A stretch of 16,950 nt of DNA from an uncultured Acidobacteriota bacterium (GCA_903832475.1 CAILBQ010000174.1:1-16950); one strand, 5' to 3'. Shown: positions 7,384 to 14,862, numbered from the stretch's first letter. Numbers and translations: made by a program. Notes: a model not told the origin generated them from the sequence alone.

Positions 7384-7782
7384 CTATACCCACCCGGCAA
7401 TTACCGCCAGATTTTCGCTCGGGCGTGGCTGATCGCCGTAATCTGGCGATTGATGATCCACGCTATCCGTACCGGGCGCACCCTGGGGCTTCCAGGTCCC
7501 TGAGGAAACCCCCACCGCTGTTGCGCTTTGGTTGCTGGTATTGTAGGACGCCGACGTGGACGTTGGCATGGTCACCTGCGGCGTGCCACCCTCATTCTCT
7601 GCCAACCGGTTGCCGAAAGCGTCATGGTTCCAACTCATCGCCGCGGCTGTGTAGTAGCCAGCGGACGACGTTGCTCCGGTGAGACGGTTCAGGTTTTCGT
7701 AGGAGTCGTTCCAGGTGCCCATCTCGGAAAAGGGGCACCTGAGTCGTACGGGAATTCTGTTGAAGGGGTAAACCGAATCCAT
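7384..7782 (-). pseudogene. RHS/YD-repeat fragment truncated at both ends
   Basis: The frame contains recognisable YD-repeat sequence, WNDSYENLNRLTGATSSA and MSWNHDAFGNRLAENEGG, between about 7713 and 7528. Before this the frame runs through a hairpin repeat (7712-7741) and unrelated sequence; after residue 85 it continues into about 48 residues that do not look like YD repeats and stops at 7384. A full RHS gene would be thousands of bases long, so this is a remnant about 190 bp in size. The RHS similarity begins exactly at the outer edge of the hairpin, which suggests a recombination or deletion junction there. Confidence 0.7.
7712..7741. repeat. Hairpin with GGGGCACC arm at the RHS truncation point
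   Basis: CAGGTGCCC (7712-7720) and GGGCACCTG (7733-7741) are perfect 9-bp complementary arms with a 12-nt spacer. The right arm contains the GGGGCACC string shared with the hairpins at 5195-5227 and 7785-7818. Its left edge coincides with the first recognisable RHS codon. Confidence 0.6.
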
Positions 7783-7784
7783 AA

Positions 7785-8020
7785 CCCCGGTCCCCGAAAG
7801 CGAGGGACCGGGGGCACCCGCTGTGAGGTCGGGAAAACTATGGAGATTGGGGTCGCGCGGGGATGTTGTTGAAGGCTGAATCGATCGGGCTTTCAGCCCT
7901 TGCTTTGTGACGCTGCGGTACCCAGGGCGATGGCCTGGGCTTTGATGACGTGGGCCGTTGGCCCTGAATTGAGCATCCAGCTCCGAGAGCTCATCTCACC
8001 CCGGCTTTGTTTGGAGGGCA
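7785..8020. repeat. Hairpin-rich intergenic repeat region
   Basis: The block opens with a perfect 10-bp stem, CCCCGGTCCC (7785-7794) and GGGACCGGGG (7804-7813), around loop CGAAAGCGA and followed by GGGGCACC (7811-7818). Further short stems follow: GGGCT-TTC-AGCCC (7887-7899), CAGGGC/GCCCTG (about 7923-7966) and AGCTC-CGA-GAGCT (7979-7991). There is no coding sequence. The composition resembles dispersed intergenic repeats I associate with acidobacterial genomes. Confidence 0.6.
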
Positions 8021-8025
8021 AAAGG

Positions 8026-8054
8026 AAAAGGGCGGCCTTGGCGCCCGCCCTTTT
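8026..8054 (-). terminator. Intrinsic terminator of the DUF481 gene
   Basis: On the minus strand AAAAGGGCGG, a 9-nt loop and CCGCCCTTTT form a perfect 10-bp stem in which the last four pairs are A-T, followed by CCTTTT. It starts 22 nt after the stop codon of the DUF481 protein gene. The flanking A and T tracts could make it work in both directions. Confidence 0.8.
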
Positions 8055-8076
8055 GCGATGCGCGTGAGTTGTTGGA

Positions 8077-9228
8077 CTATTTGCGGGTGAAGGTGAAGCC
8101 GAGGCCGGTGGTGAAGACGAGGTCGTTGTCTTTGGTGCCGGCGGGTGGGTCGGTGACGTAGGTGTCGCTGAAGGTGGTCTGCCAGCTGAGCCAGTTGCTG
8201 ATCTTGGTGCTGAGGCCGGCGTTGGTGGTGAAGCGGTACTGGCTGGTGTCCTGGAGGTCAGGGAAGAAGTTGGCCTGTTCGGTGAAGGAGCTGGCCTTGC
8301 CGAGTTTGCGGGAGTACTGTTCGCCGAAGGTGAGGGCGGCGAAGCTGTCGGTCTTGGCTGGGGTTCCGTCGGGCGGATCCTGGACGGCGGAGACGGCGCC
8401 GTAGCTTTCGTGGGTCCAGACGAGGCCGCCGAGGATGTCGAGCTGCTGGACGGGCTTGGCGATGGCGTGCCAGCCGAATCCGCCACCGATGACGGTGCGG
8501 AGGTTCAGTTCCTGGAGGGCGTTGGTGCTGAAGTCGCCGGTGCCAAAGGCGAAGACCTTGGGATTGATGTTGTGGTCGTAGCGCAGGCCGGCGTTGGTCT
8601 GGTTGGCGGTGGTGGCGTTGAGGATGCCGTCGTGGGTGTAGAGGGTGTTGTAGTAGAGCGACGTTTTGTCGGTCTTGGTGGGGCGGGCGGCGATGACGCC
8701 GGTGCCGATGGTGGTGGTCTGGCTGTTGCCGCTGGAGAGGGCGACGCTGATGTTGGCGGTGCCGGTCCATCCGTGGGTGAAGTTGGGGTGGATGCTGGCT
8801 TCATAGGCGGCCTGGGCGGCGGCGTCACGCACGGTGCCGAGGCCGGCGGCCGGGACGGGTGCCGGGCCGGAGGCGGTGGTGATGACGAAGCCGTCAGTGG
8901 TGCGCTCGATGCCGGTGATGTCGGTCTTCTTGATGTCGATCTTCTTGCCCATCTTGGTTTCGGTGGAGAGGACGAGGGGCTTGTCGAGCTTGACATTCGA
9001 AACTTCATCGAAGGTGATGACGAGGTCGCCGGCATAGGTGGTCTTGACGGTGAGCTTGCCGCCGGCTAGCTGGGTCACGGTGCCGGTGAGGTGATCGCCA
9101 TTCTTGAGGGTGATGGTGTCGGCGATGGCCGGCAAAGCGGCGGTGGCGAATGCGCCAAAGAGGGCAAAGCTCAGAGCGAGGGAGCGGCGGTGGCGAAGCA
9201 AGACAGTGTCGAACAGGGGAATGCGCAC
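8077..9228 (-). CDS. DUF481-type outer-membrane beta-barrel protein
   Basis: A 383-aa exported protein. Residues 1-36 are a signal peptide (basic RHRR, hydrophobic LALSFALFGAFATAAL, cleavage after AIA). Residues 37-100 form a small beta domain, DTITLKNGDHLTGTVTQLAG, of a kind often found in front of DUF481. The rest (about 150-383) is DUF481-like: alternating beta strands with NISVALSSGNSQTTTIGTG, SLYYNTLYTHDG and the C-terminal strand VFTTGLGFTFTRK, which ends in aromatic and basic residues as outer-membrane barrels do. GTG 9228 is chosen over the upstream ATG at 9543 because the added 105 residues look non-coding, while GTG has AAGGA about 10 nt upstream and leads directly into a signal peptide. 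Related YdiY-like proteins are of uncertain function. It is a single-gene unit ending at the terminator at 8026-8054. Confidence 0.82.
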   Translation of the reverse strand: MRIPLFDTVLLRHRRSLALSFALFGAFATAALPAIADTITLKNGDHLTGTVTQLAGGKLTVKTTYAGDLVITFDEVSNVKLDKPLVLSTETKMGKKIDIKKTDITGIERTTDGFVITTASGPAPVPAAGLGTVRDAAAQAAYEASIHPNFTHGWTGTANISVALSSGNSQTTTIGTGVIAARPTKTDKTSLYYNTLYTHDGILNATTANQTNAGLRYDHNINPKVFAFGTGDFSTNALQELNLRTVIGGGFGWHAIAKPVQQLDILGGLVWTHESYGAVSAVQDPPDGTPAKTDSFAALTFGEQYSRKLGKASSFTEQANFFPDLQDTSQYRFTTNAGLSTKISNWLSWQTTFSDTYVTDPPAGTKDNDLVFTTGLGFTFTRK

Positions 9229-9643
9229 GAAATCGAGTTCCTTTCCGGGTTGAGGAGTACGTGAAGGCCGGAGTCGAGCGGGGTGATCCGGAATGCGATT
9301 CTCCAGGGTGATGCAGGGAGAACCGGTCGGTCTTGGAATCTGTGCACCTTTATTTGGAGGTGTGCTGAGGAAATACCATATTGGATCAAGGCTGGTGCCA
9401 GGTTTCAATAAGTGCCCGGCCGCCTGTATACGCGATTGGCGAGGCCGGGGATTACAGGGATTATCCCAAAAGCCAGACTCAATCGCAATGATTTCTATGG
9501 TTCCCGGAGCGGTTTTCGGATCGTCAGGGGCAATGCTGGGCAATTGCAGAAGTGCTTGTCGTGCATGAGGATGGGTGGGATATGATGACGGTTGTTCCGT
9601 GACAGGCAGCGATGCGACAGGGAGCGGCGAGACAGGGAGAGCA
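9229..9643. other. Divergent intergenic region between the DUF481 and sugar-porter genes
   Basis: 415 bp with no recognised gene. It holds the GTG-proximal Shine-Dalgarno of the DUF481 gene, a candidate rightward promoter (9556-9586) and a 15-bp triplicate repeat that ends at the sugar-porter start. I found no confident promoter for the leftward gene. Confidence 0.55.
9556..9586 (+). promoter_or_regulatory. Candidate promoter of the sugar-porter gene
   Basis: TTGTCG (9556-9561) and TATGAT (9581-9586, 5 of 6 matches to TATAAT) are 19 bp apart, longer than the ideal 17. A start near 9593 would place the alternative GTG at 9575 outside the transcript and supports ATG 9644 as the real start. Confidence 0.3.
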
Positions 9644-9645
9644 AT
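9601..9645 (+). repeat. Three imperfect 15-bp tandem repeats
   Basis: Three consecutive 15-bp units begin GACAGGCAG (9601), GACAGGGAG (9616) and GACAGGGAG (9631). The third supplies the AGGGAG Shine-Dalgarno just before ATG 9644; the second carries the same core 15 bp upstream. Confidence 0.55.
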
Positions 9646-10972
9646 GCGACCGAATTTTTATTTGATGAAGGCCACGATCAGCGGTGCGCTGGGCGGATTG
9701 CTTTTCGGGTTTGACACGGCGGTGATTGCCGGGGCGATCGATGCGTTGACCAAGCTGTATCACCTTTCCGACCGGACGCAGGGAGTTACGGTCTTCATCG
9801 CCGTCGCAGGTACGGTGGTGGGGGCGATGTGCGCGGGGAGCGTAGGGCAGCGACTGGGCGGGCGCGAGACGCTGCGCATCACGGCGGTGCTGTACGTGAT
9901 TTCGGCGCTGGGTTGCATGCTGGCGTGGAGCTGGCCAGCGCTGCTGGTGTTCCGCTTCCTGGGAGGGCTGGGGATTGGGGCGAGCTCGGTGCTGGGGCCG
10001 GTGTACATCACGGAACTGGCTCCGGCGAAGTGGCGCGGGCGGATGGTGGGTACTTTCCAGATCAACGTGGTGATCGGGATTCTGCTGGCGTATGCGTCGA
10101 ATTTTGCGATTCGCGAGTTACATCTTGGCGACTGGGAGTGGCGGACGCAGCTGGGCGTGGCGGCGATTCCGGCGGTTGCGTTTTTGATCCTGCTGTTTGG
10201 GATTCCGCGCAGCCCGCGGTGGTCGGTTTCGAAGGACCGTATCGATGAGGCGATGGAAGTGCTCAAGCTGATGGGCGATCCAGACCCGAAGGCGGAGCTG
10301 GCGGACATACAGCAGGCGCTGAAAGAGAGCCATGCGGTGGCCAATGAGCCGGTGTTTCAGTGGAAGTACCGGTATCCCTTGTTTTTGGCGATCACCATTG
10401 GAGCGTTCAACCAGTTAGCCGGGATCAATGCGATTTTGTATTACCTGAACAACATCTTTGCTGCGGCGGGATTCAGCCAGATGTCGGGGGATTTGCAAGC
10501 GATCGCGATTGGGGCGACGAACCTGGTATTTACGCTGATCGGGATGACGCTGATCGACCGGCTGGGAAGGAAGACGCTGCTTTTGATCGGCGCGGCGGGC
10601 GACGCGGCGTGCCTGGCGGGCGTGGCGTATGTGTTTCTGACGCATTCGCACCAGGCGGCGCTGCTGGGGCTGCTGGTGGTGTACATCGCGTTCTTTGCGT
10701 TGAGCCAGGGCGCGGTGATCTGGGTGTATATCGGCGAGGTGTTTCCCAACGTGGTGCGCAACAAGGGACAGAGCGTGGGGAACAGTTCGCACTGGATCAT
10801 GAATGCGGCGATCGCGCTGACGTTTCCGATATTGGCGGCGAAGTCGGGTGGGGCTCCGTTTGTGTTTTTCGCGGTGATGACGGTGGTGCAGTTTGTCACA
10901 GTGATGCTGTTCTATCCGGAGACGAAGGGGCAGACGCTGGAGGCGTTGCAGAGGAGGCTGGTGAAGGGGTAG
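9644..10972 (+). CDS. MFS sugar transporter (sugar porter family)
   Basis: A 442-aa, 12-helix inner-membrane transporter of the sugar porter family (TC 2.A.1.1), probably a sugar:H+ symporter. Family motifs in order: GGLLFGFDTAVIAGA (17-31) in helix 1, FLGGLGIGASSVLGPVYITE (105-124), PRSPRW (188-193, the PESPRW signature with R for E), NQLAGINAILYY (256-267) lining the sugar site, DRLGRK (305-310), GEVFPNVVRNKG (364-375) and PETKG (425-429). ATG 9644 is preferred over GTG 9575: it has AGGGAG a few bases upstream and starts just before helix 1, whereas the extra 23 residues are only a translated DNA repeat. The substrate cannot be told from the sequence; a pentose or hexose released by an enzyme such as the nearby GH3 protein is a reasonable guess. 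Confidence 0.93.
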   Translation: MRPNFYLMKATISGALGGLLFGFDTAVIAGAIDALTKLYHLSDRTQGVTVFIAVAGTVVGAMCAGSVGQRLGGRETLRITAVLYVISALGCMLAWSWPALLVFRFLGGLGIGASSVLGPVYITELAPAKWRGRMVGTFQINVVIGILLAYASNFAIRELHLGDWEWRTQLGVAAIPAVAFLILLFGIPRSPRWSVSKDRIDEAMEVLKLMGDPDPKAELADIQQALKESHAVANEPVFQWKYRYPLFLAITIGAFNQLAGINAILYYLNNIFAAAGFSQMSGDLQAIAIGATNLVFTLIGMTLIDRLGRKTLLLIGAAGDAACLAGVAYVFLTHSHQAALLGLLVVYIAFFALSQGAVIWVYIGEVFPNVVRNKGQSVGNSSHWIMNAAIALTFPILAAKSGGAPFVFFAVMTVVQFVTVMLFYPETKGQTLEALQRRLVKG

Positions 10973-11130
10973 GGGCACCTGCCGTGCGGGTGCACGCGGC
11001 TTCGCCGCAAGGGCGACGCCCGTTGTACTTCCCTGCGGTTGGGATGACGAGGGAAGCAGATTCCCTCCTGGGATGACCAACAAGAACGGCAAGGGCAGAT
11101 TCTTCGCTTTGCCCTGGATGACAAGGCTCT
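10972..11130. repeat. Degenerate intergenic repeat with hairpins
   Basis: The block begins with GGGGCACC (10972-10979), then the stems GCACC/GGTGC (10975-10993) and GCGGC-TTC-GCCGC (10996-11008). It continues with two copies of a module running GCAGATTC...GGATGAC (11056 and 11095) and a third GGGATGAC at about 11043. This looks like a tandem degenerate intergenic repeat; no coding sequence was recognised. Confidence 0.55.
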
Positions 11131-11156
11131 TCGGATAAGTGGGTATAACACGCGTG

Positions 11157-11174
11157 CTATCGAAACTTCGATAG
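11157..11174. promoter_or_regulatory. Perfect 18-bp palindrome over the M48 gene promoter
   Basis: CTATCGAAACTTCGATAG has perfect 8-bp arms around a central AC. It ends 6 bp before the -10 box TATAAT (11181-11186), so it covers the -35 region, which has no good -35 consensus. A dimeric regulator binding here would control the M48 gene, either by blocking polymerase or by replacing the missing -35. The core TATCG...CGAT resembles the operator candidate before the MarR gene. The regulator is unknown. Confidence 0.55.
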
Positions 11175-11180
11175 GGGAGT

Positions 11181-11186
11181 TATAAT
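11181..11186 (+). promoter_or_regulatory. Consensus -10 box of the M48 gene
   Basis: A perfect TATAAT. The hexamer 17 bp upstream (TATCGA) is a poor -35. Transcription would start near 11193, giving a leader of about 29 nt to ATG 11222 or about 11 nt to ATG 11204. Confidence 0.5.
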
Positions 11187-11221
11187 CCCGGCATCTTTCC
11201 ACAATGGAGTTTTGCCAGACT

Positions 11222-14104
11222 ATGCTCCTATTCGAACGGCCTTTGCCAGCCTGGGTGTTCCGGGCCCTGGTTTTCTGCTGGGTTTGTCTTTCCTTCTCAC
11301 AATTTCTGCATGGGCAGGCCGGTGCCGGAGCGAGTGATGGGTGTTCGCTTGCTGAGCCGCCGCTGGGGGCGGGGCGCGCGAATTTGTTTTCGGAGCAGCA
11401 GGAGCAGTGGCTGGGCAAGGTGATGGCGGATCAACTTGAGTCCAGGTACAACCTGCTGGCGGAGGCGGAAAGCCAGGAGTTGGATCGCATCGGGCAGAAG
11501 CTGCTGGCGCAGCTGCCGCCGACGACGATTCCGTATCACTTTCGGGTTTACGATTCGGCGGAGCTGAATGGCTTCTCGTTCGCGGGTGGCTACGTCTATG
11601 TCAGCCGTAAGCTGATCATCGATGCCAAAAGCGAGGACGAAGTGGCGGGGGTGCTGGCACATGAGATTGGGCATATCTACACGCACCAGGTGGCAACCAG
11701 TGTTTCCCGGCAGCTGAGCATGCGGTTGAACGTCAAGTCCCTTGGGGATGAGCAGGATGTTTTCGACAAGTATCAGCGGATGCTGAATGCGCGTTCGAAG
11801 TATCGCGAGGATCTGGATGAGAAGGACGAGGAGAAAGACGAGTTTCGCGCAGATGCGGTAGGGCTTTACGCGATGGTACGGGCGGGGTACGCGCCGCGGG
11901 CGCTGGCGACCAACCTGGAGAGGGTGACGGATCGAACGGGTTGGAAAGGGAATTTCCTTACCGACCTGCTCAATGCAACGAGTCTGCAGGCGATGCGCAT
12001 CCGGGCCACGCAGAAGCTTGCCGGCTCTGCACCAGACGCCTGCAAACGACGGGAGTTGAAGAGCTCGCCCGAGTTCGTGGCATTTCAGCAGGCTCTGGTG
12101 GCGCATCCTGCCAATACGGTGCTGGAGGCTACGCCCGGGCTGACGTCGACGGTGCTGGATCAGCCGATTCGTGCGGGCTTGAACTGGGTGCGATTCAGCC
12201 CAGATGGCCAATATCTGCTGGCGCAGAACGAGACGTATGTATACGTCCTGCGCGCCGCGCCGCTTGAACTGCTATTCAAGATTTACGCGCCGGACGCCGC
12301 GCCGGCACACTTCACTCCCGATTCGAAACGCTTGGTGTATCACTTCCAGTCGCTACGAGTCGAGGAGTGGGATGTGGAGGCAAAGAAGCATTTAGCGGCT
12401 CACGAATTGGTGGATTACGGCGGGTGTCAGCAAAGCGAGTTGTCGCCGGATGGGAAGTTCCTGGTCTGCGTGTTTCAGTATCGGAATGAAGAGCAACTGT
12501 CGCTGGAGGTCTTTGACGTCGCCAGCGGGGAGATTGTGTTCACCAAGGGCAACGCGTTCTTAGGGGATGTGCGGGCTTCGGTATACCGGATCATTTCGAG
12601 GCCTGACTGGGATCCGGAAACGCTGGCGATCGCATTTTCGCCGGATTCGCATTACCTGCTGACGGCCGGGGTAGCGAATAATGTGGCGCTGGACTTGACC
12701 AGCATGAAGGTCATCAAGCTGGGTCTGGGGCTGGGAAGCGTGGTTCAAGGACGTTTGACGTTCACCGCAAGCGATCAATTGCTGTATGACTGCGATGCGG
12801 GACAGCGGGGGATCTTTCGCAAGGCGGAATCGAATGTATGCTTGGCGGAGTTCCCTACGGGCAGGCCGCTGAAGAAGTTTGTCGAGGGGTGGGAGGCACT
12901 GTGGCCTGTATCGCAGGGGCATTTTGTTCTGGCGGGTTCGCTATTCGATTCCTTTCCGCACCTGGTGGACTTGACCACAGGCAAGCCGACAAACCTGCTG
13001 AAATTCCAGGCCGCGGACTTGCTTGGGACGATGTTGGCAGGGGAGTCCGGCAAGGGCGGGATCATGATCGGCGACGTGAATGGGGGCAAGGTCGAGAGCA
13101 TTGATCTGCCGGAAGGACCGTTGCAGACGGCGCGTTCTGTTGAGTTCAGTCCAGATGGAAAGTATCTGGAGATATCGAACCACAATCGAGGCGCGATCTG
13201 GGATCTGGCGGCCAACAAGAGGATGGTGTTGACGCGGTCGCTGCGTGGCGCCTGGTTCGATGGCTCCGGTGTGTACCTGCAACTGGCGGCGTCGCAGGCC
13301 AAGCCGGGGCAGAATCTTCACGTGGATTTGACGACCAGCGCCAGCGTGGATACGGGCAAATACGAATATGAGAGCCGGCAGTTGTTGGATGTGAGCGTGC
13401 AGGTGGTTCGGCACGACCCGGAGATGTCGCGTCTGCATGACGTGGAGTTGCAGGTTTTCGACCAGAAGACGGGGAATCTGCTTTGGAAGAAAAGATTTCC
13501 CAAGGACGCGCCTCGGGTGTCGCAGACCGAGCCGGGCGTGCTTGTGTTGTCGTTTGGAACGGAGAAGGAAACGGCGTGGGACGAGGTACTGCATCGCGAT
13601 CCCGTGTATGCCGAGGACGAGACGTCGGAGAAGCACCAGGGGATTCTGGTTGAGATTCTAGAGAGCCAGGCGGGAAATGTGCTGGGTCAGCTGGTCGCGC
13701 CGGAGGGTTCGCGGGTGCGCTGGAGCAGCAACTCGAGGTGGTTTGAACGGGAAGTGTCGGACGATCGCCGTGCTTTGGTCTTTGGGGAACTCGTGGCGAT
13801 ACATGGGAACGAGGAGAATACGGTGGTCTACAACTGGAAGACGGGGAAAAGGCTGATGGCCTGCTGGGGTGAGGTGCTGGCCGGGGATGGGAAGAGAGGC
13901 TTGCTGGCGGTGACCAACCGCGACCAGGAAGTGGCCGCGTATGACACCAGCACCGGCAAACAACTGGCGCGGGTGATGCTGGATCACGTGGTGCTGGGGA
14001 CGAGGTTTGCTCCGGACAAGAGGTCGCTGCTAGCGGTGAGCGGGACACAGCGGCTGTATACGATCGACCTGCCGGAGGGCGGGCTGGCGCAAGCGGGGAA
14101 GTGA
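11222..14104 (+). CDS. Secreted M48-family zinc metallopeptidase fused to a beta-propeller
   Basis: About 960 aa from ATG 11222. An N-terminal signal peptide (VFRALVFCWVCLSFSQFLHG, cleavage near GQA-GAG) leads to an M48 peptidase domain. It has FAGGYVYVSRKLI, the zinc site LAHEIGH (His147, Glu148, His151) and the downstream ligand helix EFRADAVGLYA (Glu207, with Asp211), which together make an intact active site. From about residue 310 the protein consists of WD40/YVTN-like repeats: RFSPDGQYLLAQ, LSPDGKFLVCVF, AFSPDSHYLLTAG and VEFSPDGKYLEISN, followed by more propeller-like strands to the end. Such a propeller probably recruits a partner or substrate for periplasmic proteolysis. ATG 11222 has GGAG 12 nt upstream and gives a compact signal peptide; ATG 11204 adds MEFCQT and has no ribosome binding site, but cannot be excluded. 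The exact propeller blade count was not determined. Confidence 0.88.
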   Translation: MLLFERPLPAWVFRALVFCWVCLSFSQFLHGQAGAGASDGCSLAEPPLGAGRANLFSEQQEQWLGKVMADQLESRYNLLAEAESQELDRIGQKLLAQLPPTTIPYHFRVYDSAELNGFSFAGGYVYVSRKLIIDAKSEDEVAGVLAHEIGHIYTHQVATSVSRQLSMRLNVKSLGDEQDVFDKYQRMLNARSKYREDLDEKDEEKDEFRADAVGLYAMVRAGYAPRALATNLERVTDRTGWKGNFLTDLLNATSLQAMRIRATQKLAGSAPDACKRRELKSSPEFVAFQQALVAHPANTVLEATPGLTSTVLDQPIRAGLNWVRFSPDGQYLLAQNETYVYVLRAAPLELLFKIYAPDAAPAHFTPDSKRLVYHFQSLRVEEWDVEAKKHLAAHELVDYGGCQQSELSPDGKFLVCVFQYRNEEQLSLEVFDVASGEIVFTKGNAFLGDVRASVYRIISRPDWDPETLAIAFSPDSHYLLTAGVANNVALDLTSMKVIKLGLGLGSVVQGRLTFTASDQLLYDCDAGQRGIFRKAESNVCLAEFPTGRPLKKFVEGWEALWPVSQGHFVLAGSLFDSFPHLVDLTTGKPTNLLKFQAADLLGTMLAGESGKGGIMIGDVNGGKVESIDLPEGPLQTARSVEFSPDGKYLEISNHNRGAIWDLAANKRMVLTRSLRGAWFDGSGVYLQLAASQAKPGQNLHVDLTTSASVDTGKYEYESRQLLDVSVQVVRHDPEMSRLHDVELQVFDQKTGNLLWKKRFPKDAPRVSQTEPGVLVLSFGTEKETAWDEVLHRDPVYAEDETSEKHQGILVEILESQAGNVLGQLVAPEGSRVRWSSNSRWFEREVSDDRRALVFGELVAIHGNEENTVVYNWKTGKRLMACWGEVLAGDGKRGLLAVTNRDQEVAAYDTSTGKQLARVMLDHVVLGTRFAPDKRSLLAVSGTQRLYTIDLPEGGLAQAGK

Positions 14105-14143
14105 GTTCCGGTTTGGGAACGCGGGTGGTGCGAAACGGTGCGG

Positions 14144-14172
14144 TTGTCGCGGAAAAATAGAGAGCGTATCGT
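14144..14172 (+). promoter_or_regulatory. Candidate promoter of the exported hypothetical protein gene
   Basis: TTGTCG (14144-14149) and TATCGT (14167-14172) have the ideal 17-bp spacing, each with 4 of 6 consensus matches. The expected leader is about 48 nt. The -10 region contains GTATCGTGTT, also present at the MarR promoter (103-112). Confidence 0.35.
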
Positions 14173-14226
14173 GTTGTTGCGCGTCGAAATGGGTGTGAGT
14201 CATCTGCAGTTTTGGGGGAGGATTCC

Positions 14227-14862
14227 ATGAAGAGGATTTGGGTCGTGGTGGCGGCGATGGTGGTTTCGTCGGCAGGCTTCTTTACGGCTAGCTGTGTGGG
14301 GCAGTCTGCTTCGATGGGGTATGGAACAGCGGGCGCGGAAGGGCTTTCCAGGCACGGGGAAGCGGCGAAGCCGGCGCGGACATTTGTCTATGACTTCAGC
14401 TCGCAAGGTGCGGGATTTGAAGCCGCTATCGATGATTCCCTAGAGGGCTGCCCGGTGGCGATGGAAGCCAAGCGGCTGGGCGGCGGGGACATGGTGAAGG
14501 TGCGCGGATCGGCGGATCGTGAGCCGGGACAGCGGATTCGGTTGAGACTTCGCGAAACAGGTGGCTCAGCACGGGTGATCGGTGCGCGGGTTGCGGTACG
14601 GGGGACCGATGGGAAGCCGCGGATGTCGACGCTGGCGTCTTCGGGCAGCAAGGCGGGTGAAGTCACCCGGGTGGTGAGCCTGAATTTCAGAGATCATGGC
14701 GAGAGCTGGGCGGCGGCGGACCTGTTGCTGCGGGGGCAGACGTCGGTGAGCCGGGTGAAGCTCGAATCGTTAAGTTACGCGGATGGAACGACTTGGGAGT
14801 CGAAGCGCGGGAGTTCCTGCGTGGTGGCGCCGGATCCGTTGATGCTGATCGTGGCGCGTTGA
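14227..14862 (+). CDS. Exported protein of unknown function
   Basis: A 211-aa protein I do not recognise. It starts with a signal peptide (MKRIWVVVAAMVVSSAGFF, then TASC); the cysteine is not preceded by a good lipobox, so a soluble periplasmic or surface location is as likely as a lipoprotein. The mature part is beta-rich and polar: FVYDFSSQGAGFEAAIDDS, a GCPVAMEAKRLGGGDMVKV stretch, RIRLRLRETGGS and VSRVKLESLSYADGTTW. Two further cysteines (in EGCPV and GSSCVV) could form a disulphide. ATG 14227 is chosen for its strong GGGGGAGGA Shine-Dalgarno 5 nt upstream; a TTG at 14212 in frame adds only five residues. It is probably a single-gene unit behind its own promoter. Confidence 0.72.
   Translation: MKRIWVVVAAMVVSSAGFFTASCVGQSASMGYGTAGAEGLSRHGEAAKPARTFVYDFSSQGAGFEAAIDDSLEGCPVAMEAKRLGGGDMVKVRGSADREPGQRIRLRLRETGGSARVIGARVAVRGTDGKPRMSTLASSGSKAGEVTRVVSLNFRDHGESWAAADLLLRGQTSVSRVKLESLSYADGTTWESKRGSSCVVAPDPLMLIVAR

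Noticed and set aside
7432..7450. ATCGCC/GGCGAT hairpin and the wider CGCCAGATT/AATCTGGCG pair at 7405-7448 as a terminator or element end
   Set aside because: The stems are short, overlap each other, lack a T-run, and show no second copy in the window.
7227..7682. 151-aa plus-strand frame opposite the RHS locus
   Set aside because: Arg/Cys/Ser-rich antisense frame without any recognisable domain.
8410..9069. 219-aa Gly/Asp-rich open frame opposite the DUF481 gene
   Set aside because: Antisense shadow with no hydrophobic core or motif.
9229..9543. N-terminal extension of the DUF481 protein to ATG 9543
   Set aside because: The extra 105 residues are Pro-rich and unlike a signal peptide; GTG 9228 has a Shine-Dalgarno and opens directly into a signal sequence.
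14105..14120. GTTCC/GGAAC stem after the M48 gene as a terminator
   Set aside because: Only 5 bp with no T-run; too weak to call.
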